Shown here piece by piece: positions 42,191 through 53,024 of a stretch of DNA of 64,000 bases (position 1 is the first letter of the stretch; each line of letters begins with the position of its first letter). The stretch covers positions 744,001 through 808,000 of the forward strand of contig OX438758.1 in NCBI GenBank assembly GCA_949316235.1, written 5' to 3'. Source of the DNA: Oegoconia quadripuncta. Lineage: Eukaryota > Arthropoda > Insecta > Lepidoptera > Autostichidae. The position numbers and the translations under genes were made by a program. The notes beneath the pieces are model-generated. The model searched no databases. It saw only the letters and a program-made list of their open reading frames with translations, and was not told the DNA's origin.

Positions 42191-43067
42191 CAATTTTCGG
42201 CAAGAGCATGTCGCTATAATATATGAGGATTTACCATAAATTCCATCATCAGAACAGGATTATGAACATGGGACCACCCTGGAAGTATGTCCTATTAAAT
42301 AAAAAAAATAATTTTCCGAATCGCTTTATAAATGACTGAGTTCTGAGGTAACAAATATAAAAAAATACAACCAAATTGATAACTTTTTTGAAAATGAGGT
42401 CGATCTCTAAAAGTGCTTCAATAACTCTGAGTACTGTTTTCAGTACTCAGAGTTCAATAAATTCTATTTGGCCAATGTTGTTTGGATCTGACAACTGCCA
42501 TTAAAACGTCTCTATTACACGGGCTATAAAACCTTATTTGTCTGTATTGTTTCATTTAATGTGTATGTTAATTCAATATGGCCAATTGGTTTTTATCGGA
42601 AACGATTGTTCGTGCAGCATTCGTTCTGTGAATTGAGAATTCGACACGTAGTGCTATTTTGAGAGCTATATTGTTCTTGGCCGTTTATGCTGAGGTCATG
42701 CTCACAATATACAGTGTTATCTGTAATACACGAAAGTTGTAAATCATTAAGGGTTGGTTACACCATAGCAGCTGTCAAAGTAAAGGTTTATGTTAAATTT
42801 AACAATAACAGTAACGCTGACTTTAACGGTTACTGTAAAATTTGTTGCACCAGCGTGTTCATTAGCTTAGCTAAAGTTATTAGGGTTGCAAGTCAAATGA
42901 GACATTATTTACCCAGATTCGTTGCTGGCAAAATTTTAAATATGGCAATACTCAATTGGCACTGTCATTTGCTGTACAGAATTTTAAACAATAACATTAA
43001 CCGGCCGAACTTGGGCAGTTACAGTTAGTGTCAAGTTATGACGTCATTTTGACTATTTGTCAAATGG
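42191..43067. other. Intronic sequence with probable short MITEs around the Copia insertion
   Basis: 42750-42858 starts GGGTTGGTTACACCATAGCA and ends TTTGTTGCACCAGCG, resembling a small inverted-repeat element. The sequence just left of the Copia and just right of it (47662-47735, ending GGTTCAACCC) looks like the two halves of a related element. Confidence 0.4.
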
Positions 43068-43072
43068 TGCAA

Positions 43073-43340
43073 TGTTGTAAGATGTGATACTGGCCATATT
43101 AGAACTATTTTATTTTGAATTTTTAGTATAGAACATCTGCTTTTACTGTGACAATCACTTCCAAATATACATTTGCCATGTAAACATCTAGTGTTCTTAC
43201 TTTATATTTTCCCCTGGCCATATTAGAACTATTTTATTTTGAATTTTTAGTATAGAACATCTGCTTTTACTGTGACAATTACTTCCAAATATACATTTGC
43301 CATGTAAACATCTAGTGTTCTTACTTTATATTTTCCCACA
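43073..43340 (+). repeat. Copia 5' LTR with internal 124-bp duplication
   Basis: 43090-43213 and 43214-43337 are tandem copies differing at one visible base (CAATCACTT versus CAATTACTT). The second copy matches the 3' LTR. The terminal ACA occurs once, at the end. Confidence 0.9.
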
Positions 43341-43354
43341 CGTTATCAGCACGA
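43341..43354 (+). promoter_or_regulatory. Copia primer-binding site
   Basis: CGTTATCAGCACGA directly follows the LTR. It is complementary to the anticodon arm of tRNA-Ile as I remember it (TCGTGCT-N-ATAACG), with C facing the wobble base. Copia-type elements are known to prime from internal half-tRNA ends. Confidence 0.6.
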
Positions 43355-43474
43355 AAAGGTAAAGAACATTAAATATTTAACACGTGCGTGTAAAAGATAT
43401 TTGTTGAAAGTCGCGAAAATTATAATTTCGCTTATTTTTCATTTTTTCGTCTTTGACATATTAGCTGTGAAATA

Positions 43475-46400
43475 ATGTCAAGTTCAATTTCTGTAATAAA
43501 ACCGCTAGTAAACAGAGACGGTTTTGGTGTTTGGAAATTCAAGATGCGTATGTACCTAATACACGAAAATTTATGGGAAACTGTTGCCGGATACCCTGAA
43601 GGTAGTCAAATTACCGCTGAGAAAAAGTTACGTGACGATCAGATTGCGTTATCGAAAATTTGTCTCACAGTTGATGGTATGGCAATCACCCTTCTCAGAC
43701 CTTGTGAAACGGCTAAAGCTGCGTGGAAAGCCTTGTCCTCTGCGTATGAAGACAAAGGCTTAGGACGTAGAATAAGCCTCGAAAGGAAGTTGTACAGGTA
43801 CTGTCTAGATGATTTCAACGATATAGAAATGTACATTAATGCTGTTATGTCAACAGTCCAGGACCTTGCCGATATCGGCAAGATCATAGAAGATGCTTCA
43901 ATCGCTGCTATTCTTCTTGGAGGTTTGTCTCCACAGTATGCCCCTCTTGTTATGGCATTGGAGAACTCAAATGTAGAAATTACTGTTGACTTGATAAAGA
44001 CGAAATTGTTGAATGAATTGAATAAACCAAAGGAGAATAACCCGGATACTGCCCTGAAAACACGGACTAATCAGAAATCTAAGCCATCTTCATCAAAAAC
44101 TAAGAAACAGATTATCTGTTACGACTGTCGGGAGCCAGGCCATAAGAGTCCAGACTGTCCCCATAAGAAGGACAAGAAAAAGAAATCTGAGAATCATAGA
44201 AACTCTTTAAGTGCGTTGAATGTCATTGGTGACGTGGAGAGTACTAAATGGTACATAGATTCTGGGGCGTCGGCCCATATGACTTCAAGACGAGAATGGA
44301 TGGAGAACGTGAAAGGATATCCCACCGGCAAAGTGACAATTGCTAATGGAGAGGTGTTATCCAGTGAAGGCGTTGGCGATATTTCTATTACGATGTGTGA
44401 TGAGGTTACGAAGATTAGTGACGTTGTTCATGTACCTAATTTGAACGCTAATCTTATTTCAGTAAAGAAAGCAGTTGATAACGGTTTTTGTGTGGTTTTT
44501 GATAAATCTGGTTGTAACTTTTATAACTCTAGTGTTTTTTCTTGTACAGGTATTTCTTTGCTACATGGTTCGATCTGTGGTGGGCTGTATTCTTTAGATT
44601 GTACAGTCAATGTACCACGTCAATTATCTGCTTTTGATGTGCACTCTGACGTGTCCAGGTATCAACTCTGGCATAAACGTTTAGGTCACCTATGCCGCAT
44701 TGGGATGGATCGCTTAAAAAAGGACCAGGTAGTAGGCATAGATTATTCAACAGTTGACAAGGAACCATGTGTGGCCTGTGTAGAAGGAAAACTGAGTCGG
44801 AAGCCTTTCAAAAGGATTCCGTATAAAAGGGCAACGTCAGTTTTAGAACTTGTCCATACTGACGTTTGTACATTATCAGAGACGTCTTTTCAAGGAAGTA
44901 AGTATGTCTTATTTTTCATAGATGACTTTACTCGTATGATCTTTGCATTCTTTATTTCTTCAAAAGCTGAAGTAAAGGATAAATTTCGTATTTTCAAATC
45001 CCTAGTGGAGCGAGAAAAGGGATTAAAAATAAAAGTGTTGAGGAGCGACAACGGGACAGAATATGTCAATACTGACCTTACAAATTACTTACAGATGGAA
45101 GGAATTCAGCATCAGACGACAGTGCCCTATAGTCCGCAGCAAAACTCCATCGCTGAAAGGATCAACAGAACGATCATAGAGAAGGCTAGGTCTATGCTCT
45201 CTGGCAGTTCTCTTTCTCCAGCATATTGGCAAGATGCGATGGAAACTGCAGTCTATCTTAAGAATAGGACTCCTCACCGTGCTCTCGAAGGTAAGACTTC
45301 TTTTGAGCTGTGGTATGGTAAACAGCCGAACCTATCACACTTAAGAGTCTTTGGATGTCGAGCTCTGATTCATGTCCCCGATTGTAATCGGAAGAAGTTG
45401 GACGTGAAGGCAACCGAGCATATTTTTGTTGGCTATTCTGACGATCCCAATAGTTATTGCTTCCGAGATGCAAAATATCCTAGACGACTTGTCAAAAGTA
45501 GGGACGTGGTTTTCTTTGAAGACACTTTCCGGGATTTAGAGGAAAAAGGAAAGGGTGTCAAATACCAGTTAGCGCCTGGTGCGCTCAAACCGGCACGTGT
45601 ACCCTTATTCCTTAGTCCTCAATCACGGGTGGATGTGCCACAACCGGCACGTTTACCTTTATGTTCACAGATCGACTCTACAACAAATAGTAGAGAGGAT
45701 CCGATACCTGGACCCAGTATTGTTGCCGACTTTGAGCCGAGTCAACTTGGGTTTGCCCCGTCACCAGAACAATTAGAAGAAAGTGATTCTGATGTTGAGG
45801 TTGCAGAACCACACTATAATCTGAGACCTAGAAAAATCCACAATACTGCCGCCAACTGTGTTTGTATGCAGACTATATCCTCTCAAATGGATGAACCGAC
45901 TACTTATCAACAAGCGGTGAATGCAGTAGATAGAGATAATTGGTATCATGCTATGAGAGATGAATACCAGGCCTTGCTGGAAAAGAAAACGTGGATTCTG
46001 GTGAATAGGCCAGATAAGAAGGTTATACCATGCAAATGGGTTTACAAATTAAAAAAGAATGCCCATGGCGATATAATCAAATATAAAGCTAAACTTGTCG
46101 CGAAAGGCTATAATCAAGTTCATGGTGTCGATTACTATGAAACCTTCGCTCCGGTAATTCGGAATTCCTCCTTACGCGTTTTGATTGCTTTAGCAGCAGA
46201 AATGGGCCTGAAGATGCGACACTTAGACGTCGACACCGCCTTTTTAAATGGCGATCTTCAAGAAGAAGTCTACATGGACCAGCCTCCGGGTTTTAAGAGC
46301 AAAGGTGACGAAGATAAAGTGTGTCTGTTGCAAAAGTCCCTGTATGGCTTAAAACAGGCTCCTCGCGCGTGGAATATTAAGCTCAATGAAGTGTTGAGTA

Positions 46401-47425
46401 AAATAGGTTTTATTAGATTACCTACCGAACCATGCGTATATAAAAAACTCCTTGGTTCAGAATTAATCCTGTTAGCAGTCTATGTGGATGACATCATTGT
46501 TTATTACCAGAATGAAAAGTCATTCGACGCTGTCAAGAGTGACTTACTAAAATATTTTACATTAAAAGATTTAGGTCCACTGAAATATTATCTGGGATTA
46601 AATATCTCAACGGAAAATGGTGAAATACGAGTCAATCAAAAGTCATATATTGAATTCCTACTAGAAAAATTCAATTTAGGGCAGGCAAAAGAGTACGACA
46701 CTCCCTTGGCGAATAGCAAAATAGGTGCTCTTCAGGATTCGGATTGTAAGAATAATCATTATGCCTATCTGAATTTAATAGGTTGTCTAATGTACCTTGC
46801 TGTCAATACTCGACCTGATATTGCTTTTGCTGTTAGCTATCTTAGTCAGTATAACAACAAATATAACAGCACGCATTGGGTGGCAGCGAAACGAGTACTT
46901 CAGTACCTAAAAGGCACTATAGATCATTCTATTATTTATAAGAAGACAGGAGAACTTCTCGTAGGTTATACGGACGCGGATTTTGCGAACTGTGTGCATG
47001 ATCGTCGTTCCTACACAGGTTATTGCTTCAAACTGGCAAATGGACCTGTCTCGTGGGCATCGAAGAAGCAGCCTACAGTGGCGCTGTCTTCTACCGAAGC
47101 CGAGTACATGGCGTTGACTGATGCTGCGAAAGAGGCTATTTACTTACGTCGTTTGATATCCGAGGTATGTGATATTAAATATCCTACTATAACCATTTGC
47201 AGTGACAGTCAGAGTGCGCAGAACTTAGCTCATAATCCTATACACCACGGCAGATCGAAACATATTGATGTTAGGTACCATTTTATTCGCGAAAAGGTAT
47301 CTGAAAATGTGATTGTGCTTCAATACACTAAGTCCAGTGACCTGTTAGCTGACGTGTTGACAAAATGTCTTGGGAAAGTTGCACATCAAAGGTGTATCAA
47401 TAGTATAGGTTTAGTTAAGGCGTAG
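43475..47425 (+). CDS. Copia gag-pol polyprotein, intact single frame
   Basis: 1316 residues. Gag has a zinc knuckle near residue 214 (CYDCREPGHKSPDC). A protease follows (WYIDSGASAHM, about 260). The integrase precedes the RT, as in Copia, with an HHCC finger (HKRLGH to CVACVEGK), and D-D-E motifs in HTDVC, SDNGTEY and AERINR. The RT has DVDTAFLNGDLQEEVYM and AVYVDDIIV (about 1002). RNase H has GYTDADFANC and ALSSTEAEYMAL. No stop or frameshift. The ATG at AATAATGTCAAGTTC is the first in frame after the LTR and leader. Confidence 0.94.
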   Translation: MSSSISVIKPLVNRDGFGVWKFKMRMYLIHENLWETVAGYPEGSQITAEKKLRDDQIALSKICLTVDGMAITLLRPCETAKAAWKALSSAYEDKGLGRRISLERKLYRYCLDDFNDIEMYINAVMSTVQDLADIGKIIEDASIAAILLGGLSPQYAPLVMALENSNVEITVDLIKTKLLNELNKPKENNPDTALKTRTNQKSKPSSSKTKKQIICYDCREPGHKSPDCPHKKDKKKKSENHRNSLSALNVIGDVESTKWYIDSGASAHMTSRREWMENVKGYPTGKVTIANGEVLSSEGVGDISITMCDEVTKISDVVHVPNLNANLISVKKAVDNGFCVVFDKSGCNFYNSSVFSCTGISLLHGSICGGLYSLDCTVNVPRQLSAFDVHSDVSRYQLWHKRLGHLCRIGMDRLKKDQVVGIDYSTVDKEPCVACVEGKLSRKPFKRIPYKRATSVLELVHTDVCTLSETSFQGSKYVLFFIDDFTRMIFAFFISSKAEVKDKFRIFKSLVEREKGLKIKVLRSDNGTEYVNTDLTNYLQMEGIQHQTTVPYSPQQNSIAERINRTIIEKARSMLSGSSLSPAYWQDAMETAVYLKNRTPHRALEGKTSFELWYGKQPNLSHLRVFGCRALIHVPDCNRKKLDVKATEHIFVGYSDDPNSYCFRDAKYPRRLVKSRDVVFFEDTFRDLEEKGKGVKYQLAPGALKPARVPLFLSPQSRVDVPQPARLPLCSQIDSTTNSREDPIPGPSIVADFEPSQLGFAPSPEQLEESDSDVEVAEPHYNLRPRKIHNTAANCVCMQTISSQMDEPTTYQQAVNAVDRDNWYHAMRDEYQALLEKKTWILVNRPDKKVIPCKWVYKLKKNAHGDIIKYKAKLVAKGYNQVHGVDYYETFAPVIRNSSLRVLIALAAEMGLKMRHLDVDTAFLNGDLQEEVYMDQPPGFKSKGDEDKVCLLQKSLYGLKQAPRAWNIKLNEVLSKIGFIRLPTEPCVYKKLLGSELILLAVYVDDIIVYYQNEKSFDAVKSDLLKYFTLKDLGPLKYYLGLNISTENGEIRVNQKSYIEFLLEKFNLGQAKEYDTPLANSKIGALQDSDCKNNHYAYLNLIGCLMYLAVNTRPDIAFAVSYLSQYNNKYNSTHWVAAKRVLQYLKGTIDHSIIYKKTGELLVGYTDADFANCVHDRRSYTGYCFKLANGPVSWASKKQPTVALSSTEAEYMALTDAAKEAIYLRRLISEVCDIKYPTITICSDSQSAQNLAHNPIHHGRSKHIDVRYHFIREKVSENVIVLQYTKSSDLLADVLTKCLGKVAHQRCINSIGLVKA

Positions 47426-47512
47426 TTACTTTATGTTACAATGTTTTTCTTTATGTTACAGTGTTTGTTTGTTATATTACTAAGGCTTCTGAATATGGTC
47501 ATTACGGGTGGA

Positions 47513-47656
47513 TGTTGTAAGATGTGATACTGGCCATATTAGAACTATTTTATTTTGAATTTTTAGTATAGAACATCTGCTTTTACTGTGACAATTACTT
47601 CCAAATATACATTTGCCATGTAAACATCTAGTGTTCTTACTTTATATTTTCCCACA
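47513..47656 (+). repeat. Copia 3' LTR (144 bp)
   Basis: TGTTGTAAGATGTG to TTTTCCCACA, with a single copy of the 124-bp segment. Confidence 0.92.
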
Positions 47657-47661
47657 TGCAA

Positions 47662-48228
47662 CCCATTTTTTCCCTTAACCGGTAATTTGACTGATCTGTT
47701 ATTGTTAAAGTAAGATGGTTCAACCCAGCCTGAATCTAAAAACTTTTTCTTAAAAACTGCGCTGTAATTTTTCCATTAATTTTACAATACAAATACGCTT
47801 TATTGCACAACAGAAAATTTATTAAAGTATCGTAGATGTAGTAACAATTGCTAAAACATAAGCATTTGTAAGAAACGCAAGTACTAAGTAAGTAATGCCC
47901 CATTGATGGGTATTTCTTTAAATTCAAAACATTTAGGGAAATTATCTTTACAAAATATTAGTTCTCATTTTTATTTCTTAAGCAATGCAGCTCGACGACA
48001 TTTTCAGTTAAAACACATGCATGCCTAACTAAATAATATGTTTAGTATATGTTTAACAAAAGTCTACACAAATGTCAGTTAGTATTTATTGTTATTAAGA
48101 TTTTATTGTTATTAAGAAGACAAATTAAAAATTGGGTGTTCTAAAAAAATCTAGACTAAGTGCTCGTGTTTTGGGCTTAATTATTCAAAATTACATGTCT
48201 AATATACCTCTATAAGATAGCAATTATA
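47662..48228. other. Intronic sequence, nothing further recognised
   Basis: After the first 75 bp (possible MITE half) the sequence is AT-rich and unassigned. Confidence 0.4.
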
Positions 48229-48652
48229 TTGGGTCTTTACCTATGAAATTGGAGTTTTTTTTCTTCGTTAATCATATGTACCAATTCCTGCGATTATCAA
48301 AGCTATATCCAAATTTGTTTTTTATTTGGAAAATGGAATGTTATTTCAAGGTTTCACGTGAAATATTTTTTAATTTCTGGGCTAAATCACATAATAAAAA
48401 AAAAATTGAACAGAGCTCTTTTCATGTGCTTCCCATAATCACTTCTTAGATTCGCTGAAACTTTTATAAAGCTGTTACTTTTAAAAATTAACACTGCCTG
48501 TACTTAACTTAATGCTATCCGATAATACACACAAAGTTTAGCTGAATTTGGATTTGCCGTTCCCAAAGAAAAATCAAAAATGTTTGTATGGAGAAAACAG
48601 TCTCAATGAAATTCTTCATACAAAACGCCAATTTCATAGGTAAGGACCTTAA
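48229..48652 (-). mobile_element. MITE-D copy, full length
   Basis: TA-flanked, 424 bp, both TIRs intact, inverted relative to the other copies. Confidence 0.88.
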
Positions 48653-48766
48653 TATAAGTCGGTTCTGAATTATGTCTAGCTAAGCTAATTTTTTACCGTA
48701 TTTTCCCTAGGGTAGTATTAAGGCTAGGGCTTTACAAATTAATGAGTAATTGTCGAAAAACTTATA

Positions 48767-49093
48767 TTTTTTTATGCACAACGGATTGTTATTTGACCTC
48801 AATCACACCTGATGTTAAGTGAAGATGAGGTCGAATGTGGAAGCGTACTGACCCGGAAAAAAACACATTTGGGGGGCTGGCTATCTTATATCTGACAATC
48901 GGAACACAACAATGCTATTGAAATTGCTGCTTGGCGGCAGATTTAGATAAGATGGTGGTAACTAGCCAGGCGGACATTTAAAATGCCTACCACCAACCAA
49001 ACCGAGTACTTAAACATGTACCCCGCTGGGGATCGAACCCGCGACCTCCGCATCGTAAACCCAATGTTGTTTATATTGAGCCACGGAGGCGGT
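48767..49093 (-). mobile_element. SINE-A copy, full length
   Basis: Poly(T), 3' domain, body, B box and A box on the minus strand. Confidence 0.9.
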
Positions 49094-49372
49094 AAAAAAT
49101 GTACTTTCCGTTGTAAATGATTTATCGAACAACAAAGCAAGTACGGATCTTTACACTGCGCATGGTCCGACACGCACTTGGCCAGTTTTCAATTATGAAA
49201 CAATGAAGCCTCTGTGACACAACTAAGCAGATGCATCAAAACTTTACATCTCCCTTTGAGCCAAGAAATTGTTATTCATAGGAAAAAGTTTGTAATAGCC
49301 TATGTTAAATCCGCTGAGTACCTTTCTAATACTGTCAGAGTAACTACCTAGGTGGCTATAGTTGTGTATGGT
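49094..49372. other. Intronic sequence, nothing recognised
   Basis: Short spacer. Confidence 0.4.
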
Positions 49373-49440
49373 CAAATCAAATCAAATCAAAAATGTTTTA
49401 TGTCGTAAGTTATAAGAATAACATTTGAAGTCGTAATCGA
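49373..49440 (-). mobile_element. LINE-F 3' tip
   Basis: (CAAAT)n tail and TTTATGTCGTAAGTTATAAG only. Confidence 0.65.
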
Positions 49441-49582
49441 TAGTAAAGTCGATAACGGACCACCACTTAGCACATCTACGAGCGTGAGTGACTGTTACCA
49501 TCATCACCGACGTTTGGAAGAATCTGGTGAGTCGTTACTTAATAAGACGTTGGTCATGGAATTGAGCAGGAGCGATTGTGGA

Positions 49583-49850
49583 CTAATCAAATCAAATAAA
49601 ATCAAAAATGTTTTATTTCGTAAGTTATAAGAATAACATTTGAAATCGTCATGACATACAGTTATCGCTCATTCACTAGGCATTCTCCCCAGAGACGAAC
49701 GAGCGAGAAACTCAGGGTTTGCTCTTTTAAAATAAGTCAATACAAATAAAATTTGGAATAATTGTTAAATTTATGATTCGACAAAGAAAAATAAGAATAA
49801 AATATACTGGATATTGCCGAGCGGTTCATGTCCACGCATTCTTATTTTAT
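49583..49850 (-). mobile_element. LINE-F 3' end
   Basis: Tail, GTCATGACATACAGTTATCG, CCAGAGACGAACGAGCGAGA, and CTGGATATTGCCGAGCGGTT. Confidence 0.78.
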
Positions 49851-49940
49851 CTTATCATCAGGTGGACAGTTAAGCATGCATGATGTGCCCAGCAGTGGGA
49901 GCAAGATGTCCACCAAAGAAAAAACTGATCTATTGTAACA

Positions 49941-50172
49941 ACCCCATCTTATTTGGGGGACTGGCTATCTTATTTCTGCCAACCGGAACACAACAATGCT
50001 ATTAAACATTGCTGTTTGGCGGCAGATTTAGATAAGAAGGTGGTAGCTAGCCAGGCGGACATTTAATATACCACCAACCAAACTGAGTACTAAATATGTA
50101 CCCCGCTGGGGATTGAACCCGCGACCTCCGGAACGTAAACCCAATGTTGTTTACATTGAGCCACGGAGGAGG
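49941..50172 (-). mobile_element. SINE-A copy lacking its 3' domain
   Basis: Body and head on the minus strand. It directly abuts the tail of a SINE-B copy. Confidence 0.85.
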
Positions 50173-50428
50173 AATATCCTTGGACATACACACAACGCCA
50201 TTTAGTTCCACATAAAGCAACTATAAGCTTGTGTTGTGGATAGCAGATGGTTGATATACTACATAAATACATTTTTTTTTGTAATTAACTAAATACTTAT
50301 TATAAATGAAAACATCCATAACTCATGTCCGTATTCATCATACAAACATATGCCCCTAGCGGGATTCGAACCCGCGACCTTTTGGTATAGTGGTCAGAGT
50401 TTCTAACCACTACACCAATAAAGGTCGT
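50173..50428 (-). mobile_element. SINE-B copy, full length
   Basis: Tail side, CAACGCCATTTAGTTCCACA, B box and A box with CTAACCACTACACCAA on the minus strand. Confidence 0.88.
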
Positions 50429-50679
50429 AAATACCTAAGTTATATTGCAAAACGTGCAACATTAGCCCATTATGTCAGAAAGTTCTCCCCAATTTCATTT
50501 TTATGGACATCTCCTACATCTATCGAATGTCACGTCTTGGCGAACTTTTCGGAGGTACTTTCTTCGGAAACTGTTACGTGACGGAGATGGCAATAATGTC
50601 GATAAAATCGTTGCTACGTTCTATTCATCTGCCACTTAGTCTGGTCCTCGGCAGCAAAGTAATGGATAAGTATAGTCCC

Positions 50680-51199
50680 TGAGCAAAATGTCCGTAGAGA
50701 TAGAGTTCAAAATGTTCTTAGAGACGCACAGACGATTCAAAATGTCCTTAAAGATGCACAGACGATTCAAATTGTCCTTAGTGACGCACAGACGATTCAA
50801 AGTGTCCGTAGAGACGCACAGACGATTCAAATTGTCCTTAGTGACGCACAGATGATTCAAAGTGTCCGTAGAGACGCACAGCGATTCAAATTATCCTTAG
50901 TGACGCACAGACGATTCAAATTATCCTTAGTGACGCACAGACGATTTAAAATGTCCGTAGAAACGCACAGACGATTCAAATTGTCCTTAAAGATGCACAG
51001 ACGATTCAAATTGTCCTTAGTGACGCACAGACGATTCAAAGTGTCCGTAGAGACGCACAGACGATTCAAATTGTCCTTAGTGACGCACAGATGATTCAAA
51101 GTGTCCGTAAAGACGCACAGACGATTCAAATTGTCCTTAGTGACGCACAGACGATTCAAAATGTCCGTAGAAACGCACAGACGATTCAAATTGTCCTTA
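50680..51199. repeat. 30-bp minisatellite, about 17 units
   Basis: The unit is GACGCACAGACGATTCAAA plus TTGTCCTTAGT or GTGTCCGTAGA, giving two main unit types that alternate in part. Period 30 keeps frames open on both strands (KLSLVTHRRF plus; NLNRLCVTKD minus, 141 codons). The array ends at the 3' UTR of a LINE-F copy. Confidence 0.92.
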
Positions 51200-51605
51200 C
51201 TTGTTGCTTGTTCAAAAGGCAAAGAACAAGCAGGAAACTTGAGGGGTTGCTCTTTTAAAAACAGGTTTATATAAAAAGGCACAATATTTCATTATTAATT
51301 GTGAAATAGCCTGACATGCCAACGCGCTGGTTACGTCCAGGAATAATTATCATCTAAATAGTCTGATATTTCATAATATACTTTCTTAATAAGTTTCTGT
51401 TTTATAGTATCTTTAAATTTATTGAAAGGAAATTTTGTATATCAACAGGAACCTTATTGAAAAAAACGTATACATAGTCCTTTGAATGAATTATTGACTT
51501 TGCGCTGCCCTGCAAGTATATCTTTATTTCAAGAAATATTCAAAACTAATTGTATTGACATCATGTTTATCACTACTTTTCTTAAGCATCATTTAAGAGT
51601 ATAAT
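51200..51605 (-). mobile_element. LINE-F 3' end
   Basis: GCTTGTTCAAAAGGCAAAGA, TTGAGGGGTTGCTCTTTTAA and the RT C-terminal remnant on the minus strand. The normal 3' tail is replaced by the minisatellite. Confidence 0.78.
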
Positions 51606-51815
51606 TTTGACAAAATCTTAATTTTTTTATCTCGGTTAGATTAAATAAATTAATGTCCTTGAACATATTCACGGCGACATCTAGTTCCACTCTGAGCAAC
51701 AGGCTTGTATTATGGATACCAGATGGTTCAAAAACTACACGAATATTTTTTGGAAGAAATACATGTTAAATGAAAAACATCCATAACTCTGGGACACGTG
51801 ATATTCATCATACCA

Positions 51816-52338
51816 TTGTGTCCGTCTACGTGGCTCAATGTACACAACATAGGGTTTACGAATCGGAGGTCGCGGGTTCGACCCCCAGCGGGGTACATTT
51901 ATTTTATTTATTTTTTATTTATTTATTTTATTCAGTCTTTCACATACAGCATTACAGTAAAATTACCAATGCAGTGTACGGTTACTTAGGTAGTACAAAT
52001 TAGTTACCAGAATTTATAGCTATTCTTAATTATTTATCTAAGTCAATCATCCATCAATCTCACAGCACTGCAAACACGCCCTTCTAACACTCGGCCAACT
52101 CCCAGCGAACACATCACACTCCTATAAATCCGTTAAATGTCCGCCTGTCTAGCTACCACTGTCTTATCTAAATCTCTATCTAATGTTAATAACATTGTTG
52201 TGTTCCGGTTGTTAGAAATATAATAGGCTGTCCCCCAGCTAAGATGCGATTTCGGAGTCAATACGCTTCCACCTTCGGCCTCATCTCATCAGGTGTAATT
52301 GAGGTCAAGTGCTAACCCGTTGTACATAAAAAAAATAC
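51816..52338 (+). mobile_element. SINE-A copy inside SINE-B, itself split by LINE-C
   Basis: The head (51816-51896) has GTGGCTCAATGT and GGTTCGACCCCC. Body and tail (52133-52338) resume after LINE-C. About 45 bp of SINE-A appear lost at the LINE-C junction. Confidence 0.85.
51897..52132 (-). mobile_element. LINE-C 3' end inside SINE-A
   Basis: Reverse complement of 34315-34507, with (TTTA)n tail at the left and CTCCCAGCGAACACATCACA at the right. Confidence 0.82.
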
Positions 52339-52424
52339 CAACATATGCCCCTAGCGGGATTCGAATCCGCCACCTATTAGTGTAGCAGTCAGGACGTGTA
52401 ACGACTACACCAAGCAGGTCGTCA

Positions 52425-53024
52425 ATATTCAATTAACATGATTGAAGTCAACCGTAAACCCGTCATGCACTATTTATCGTGAGATTTTTTAAGGGCCTAT
52501 ATGTTTTAATTTATAACAGAATCCGCGACACCGTAGTCCGCACACGGACGGAGCCACGGAAAATATTAAATTTAGGAGTACGAACGGGAAAAGTAACTTT
52601 ATTAAATTCACTTTTTGGGAATGGAATCGAATTAGCATCCTGAGAGGCGACGTAATTCTCCGGGTCGGATGATTGGAGCCTCCCAATTCTCGTTTTGTTA
52701 ATGTTCAGCCAGGTTCGAATGTTAAACAAACGGACGAGTAAGTCGACTGCGTAATGTGATTTTAACGCTATCCATTCAGATTGCTGATGAAGTGATGATA
52801 TTATATTTCTTCGTTCACCAAAACCTAACTAACTAAATACAAATTTCCTTTAAGAGGGTTTTTTTTCCATCCGCGGTCGAGATTTTTAAATTATCAATAA
52901 CAGCGTCTAATTCCTTTTGTAATCGTGAATCCTGGAAAATAACCTTTATGAGAGCTATTTAGGTATTACTTATAATTAGATAGATCGAGAGCAGGTCAGA
53001 GCGATAATTTTGATTTATTCTGTA
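52425..53024. other. Intronic sequence, nothing recognised
   Basis: About 600 bp. The part at 52500-52740 is GC-richer and may be single-copy DNA. Overlapping minus frames have no motif. Confidence 0.4.

Larger units (their letters stand above)
43073..47656 (+). mobile_element. Copia LTR retrotransposon, complete, with enlarged 5' LTR
   Basis: TGCAA target duplications (43068-43072, 47657-47661). The 3' LTR is 144 bp; the 5' LTR is 268 bp because it contains a 124-bp tandem duplication. The primer-binding site directly follows the 5' LTR. A purine-rich tract, ACGGGTGGA, precedes the 3' LTR. The single gag-pol frame is intact. Apart from the duplication, the LTRs differ by very little, so the insertion is young. 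Confidence 0.93.
51640..52424 (-). mobile_element. SINE-B copy split by SINE-A
   Basis: The tail half is 51640-51815 and the head half is 52339-52424 (B box, A box). The sequence ATACCA occurs on both sides of the inserted SINE-A and is its target duplication. Confidence 0.85.

Noticed and set aside
42687..43028. A 113-codon frame upstream of the Copia 5' LTR
   Set aside because: It overlaps inverted-repeat MITE-like sequence and has no family motif.
50680..51199. CRISPR-like array of 30-bp repeats
   Set aside because: The repeats are contiguous with no spacers, in a eukaryotic intron. It is a minisatellite.
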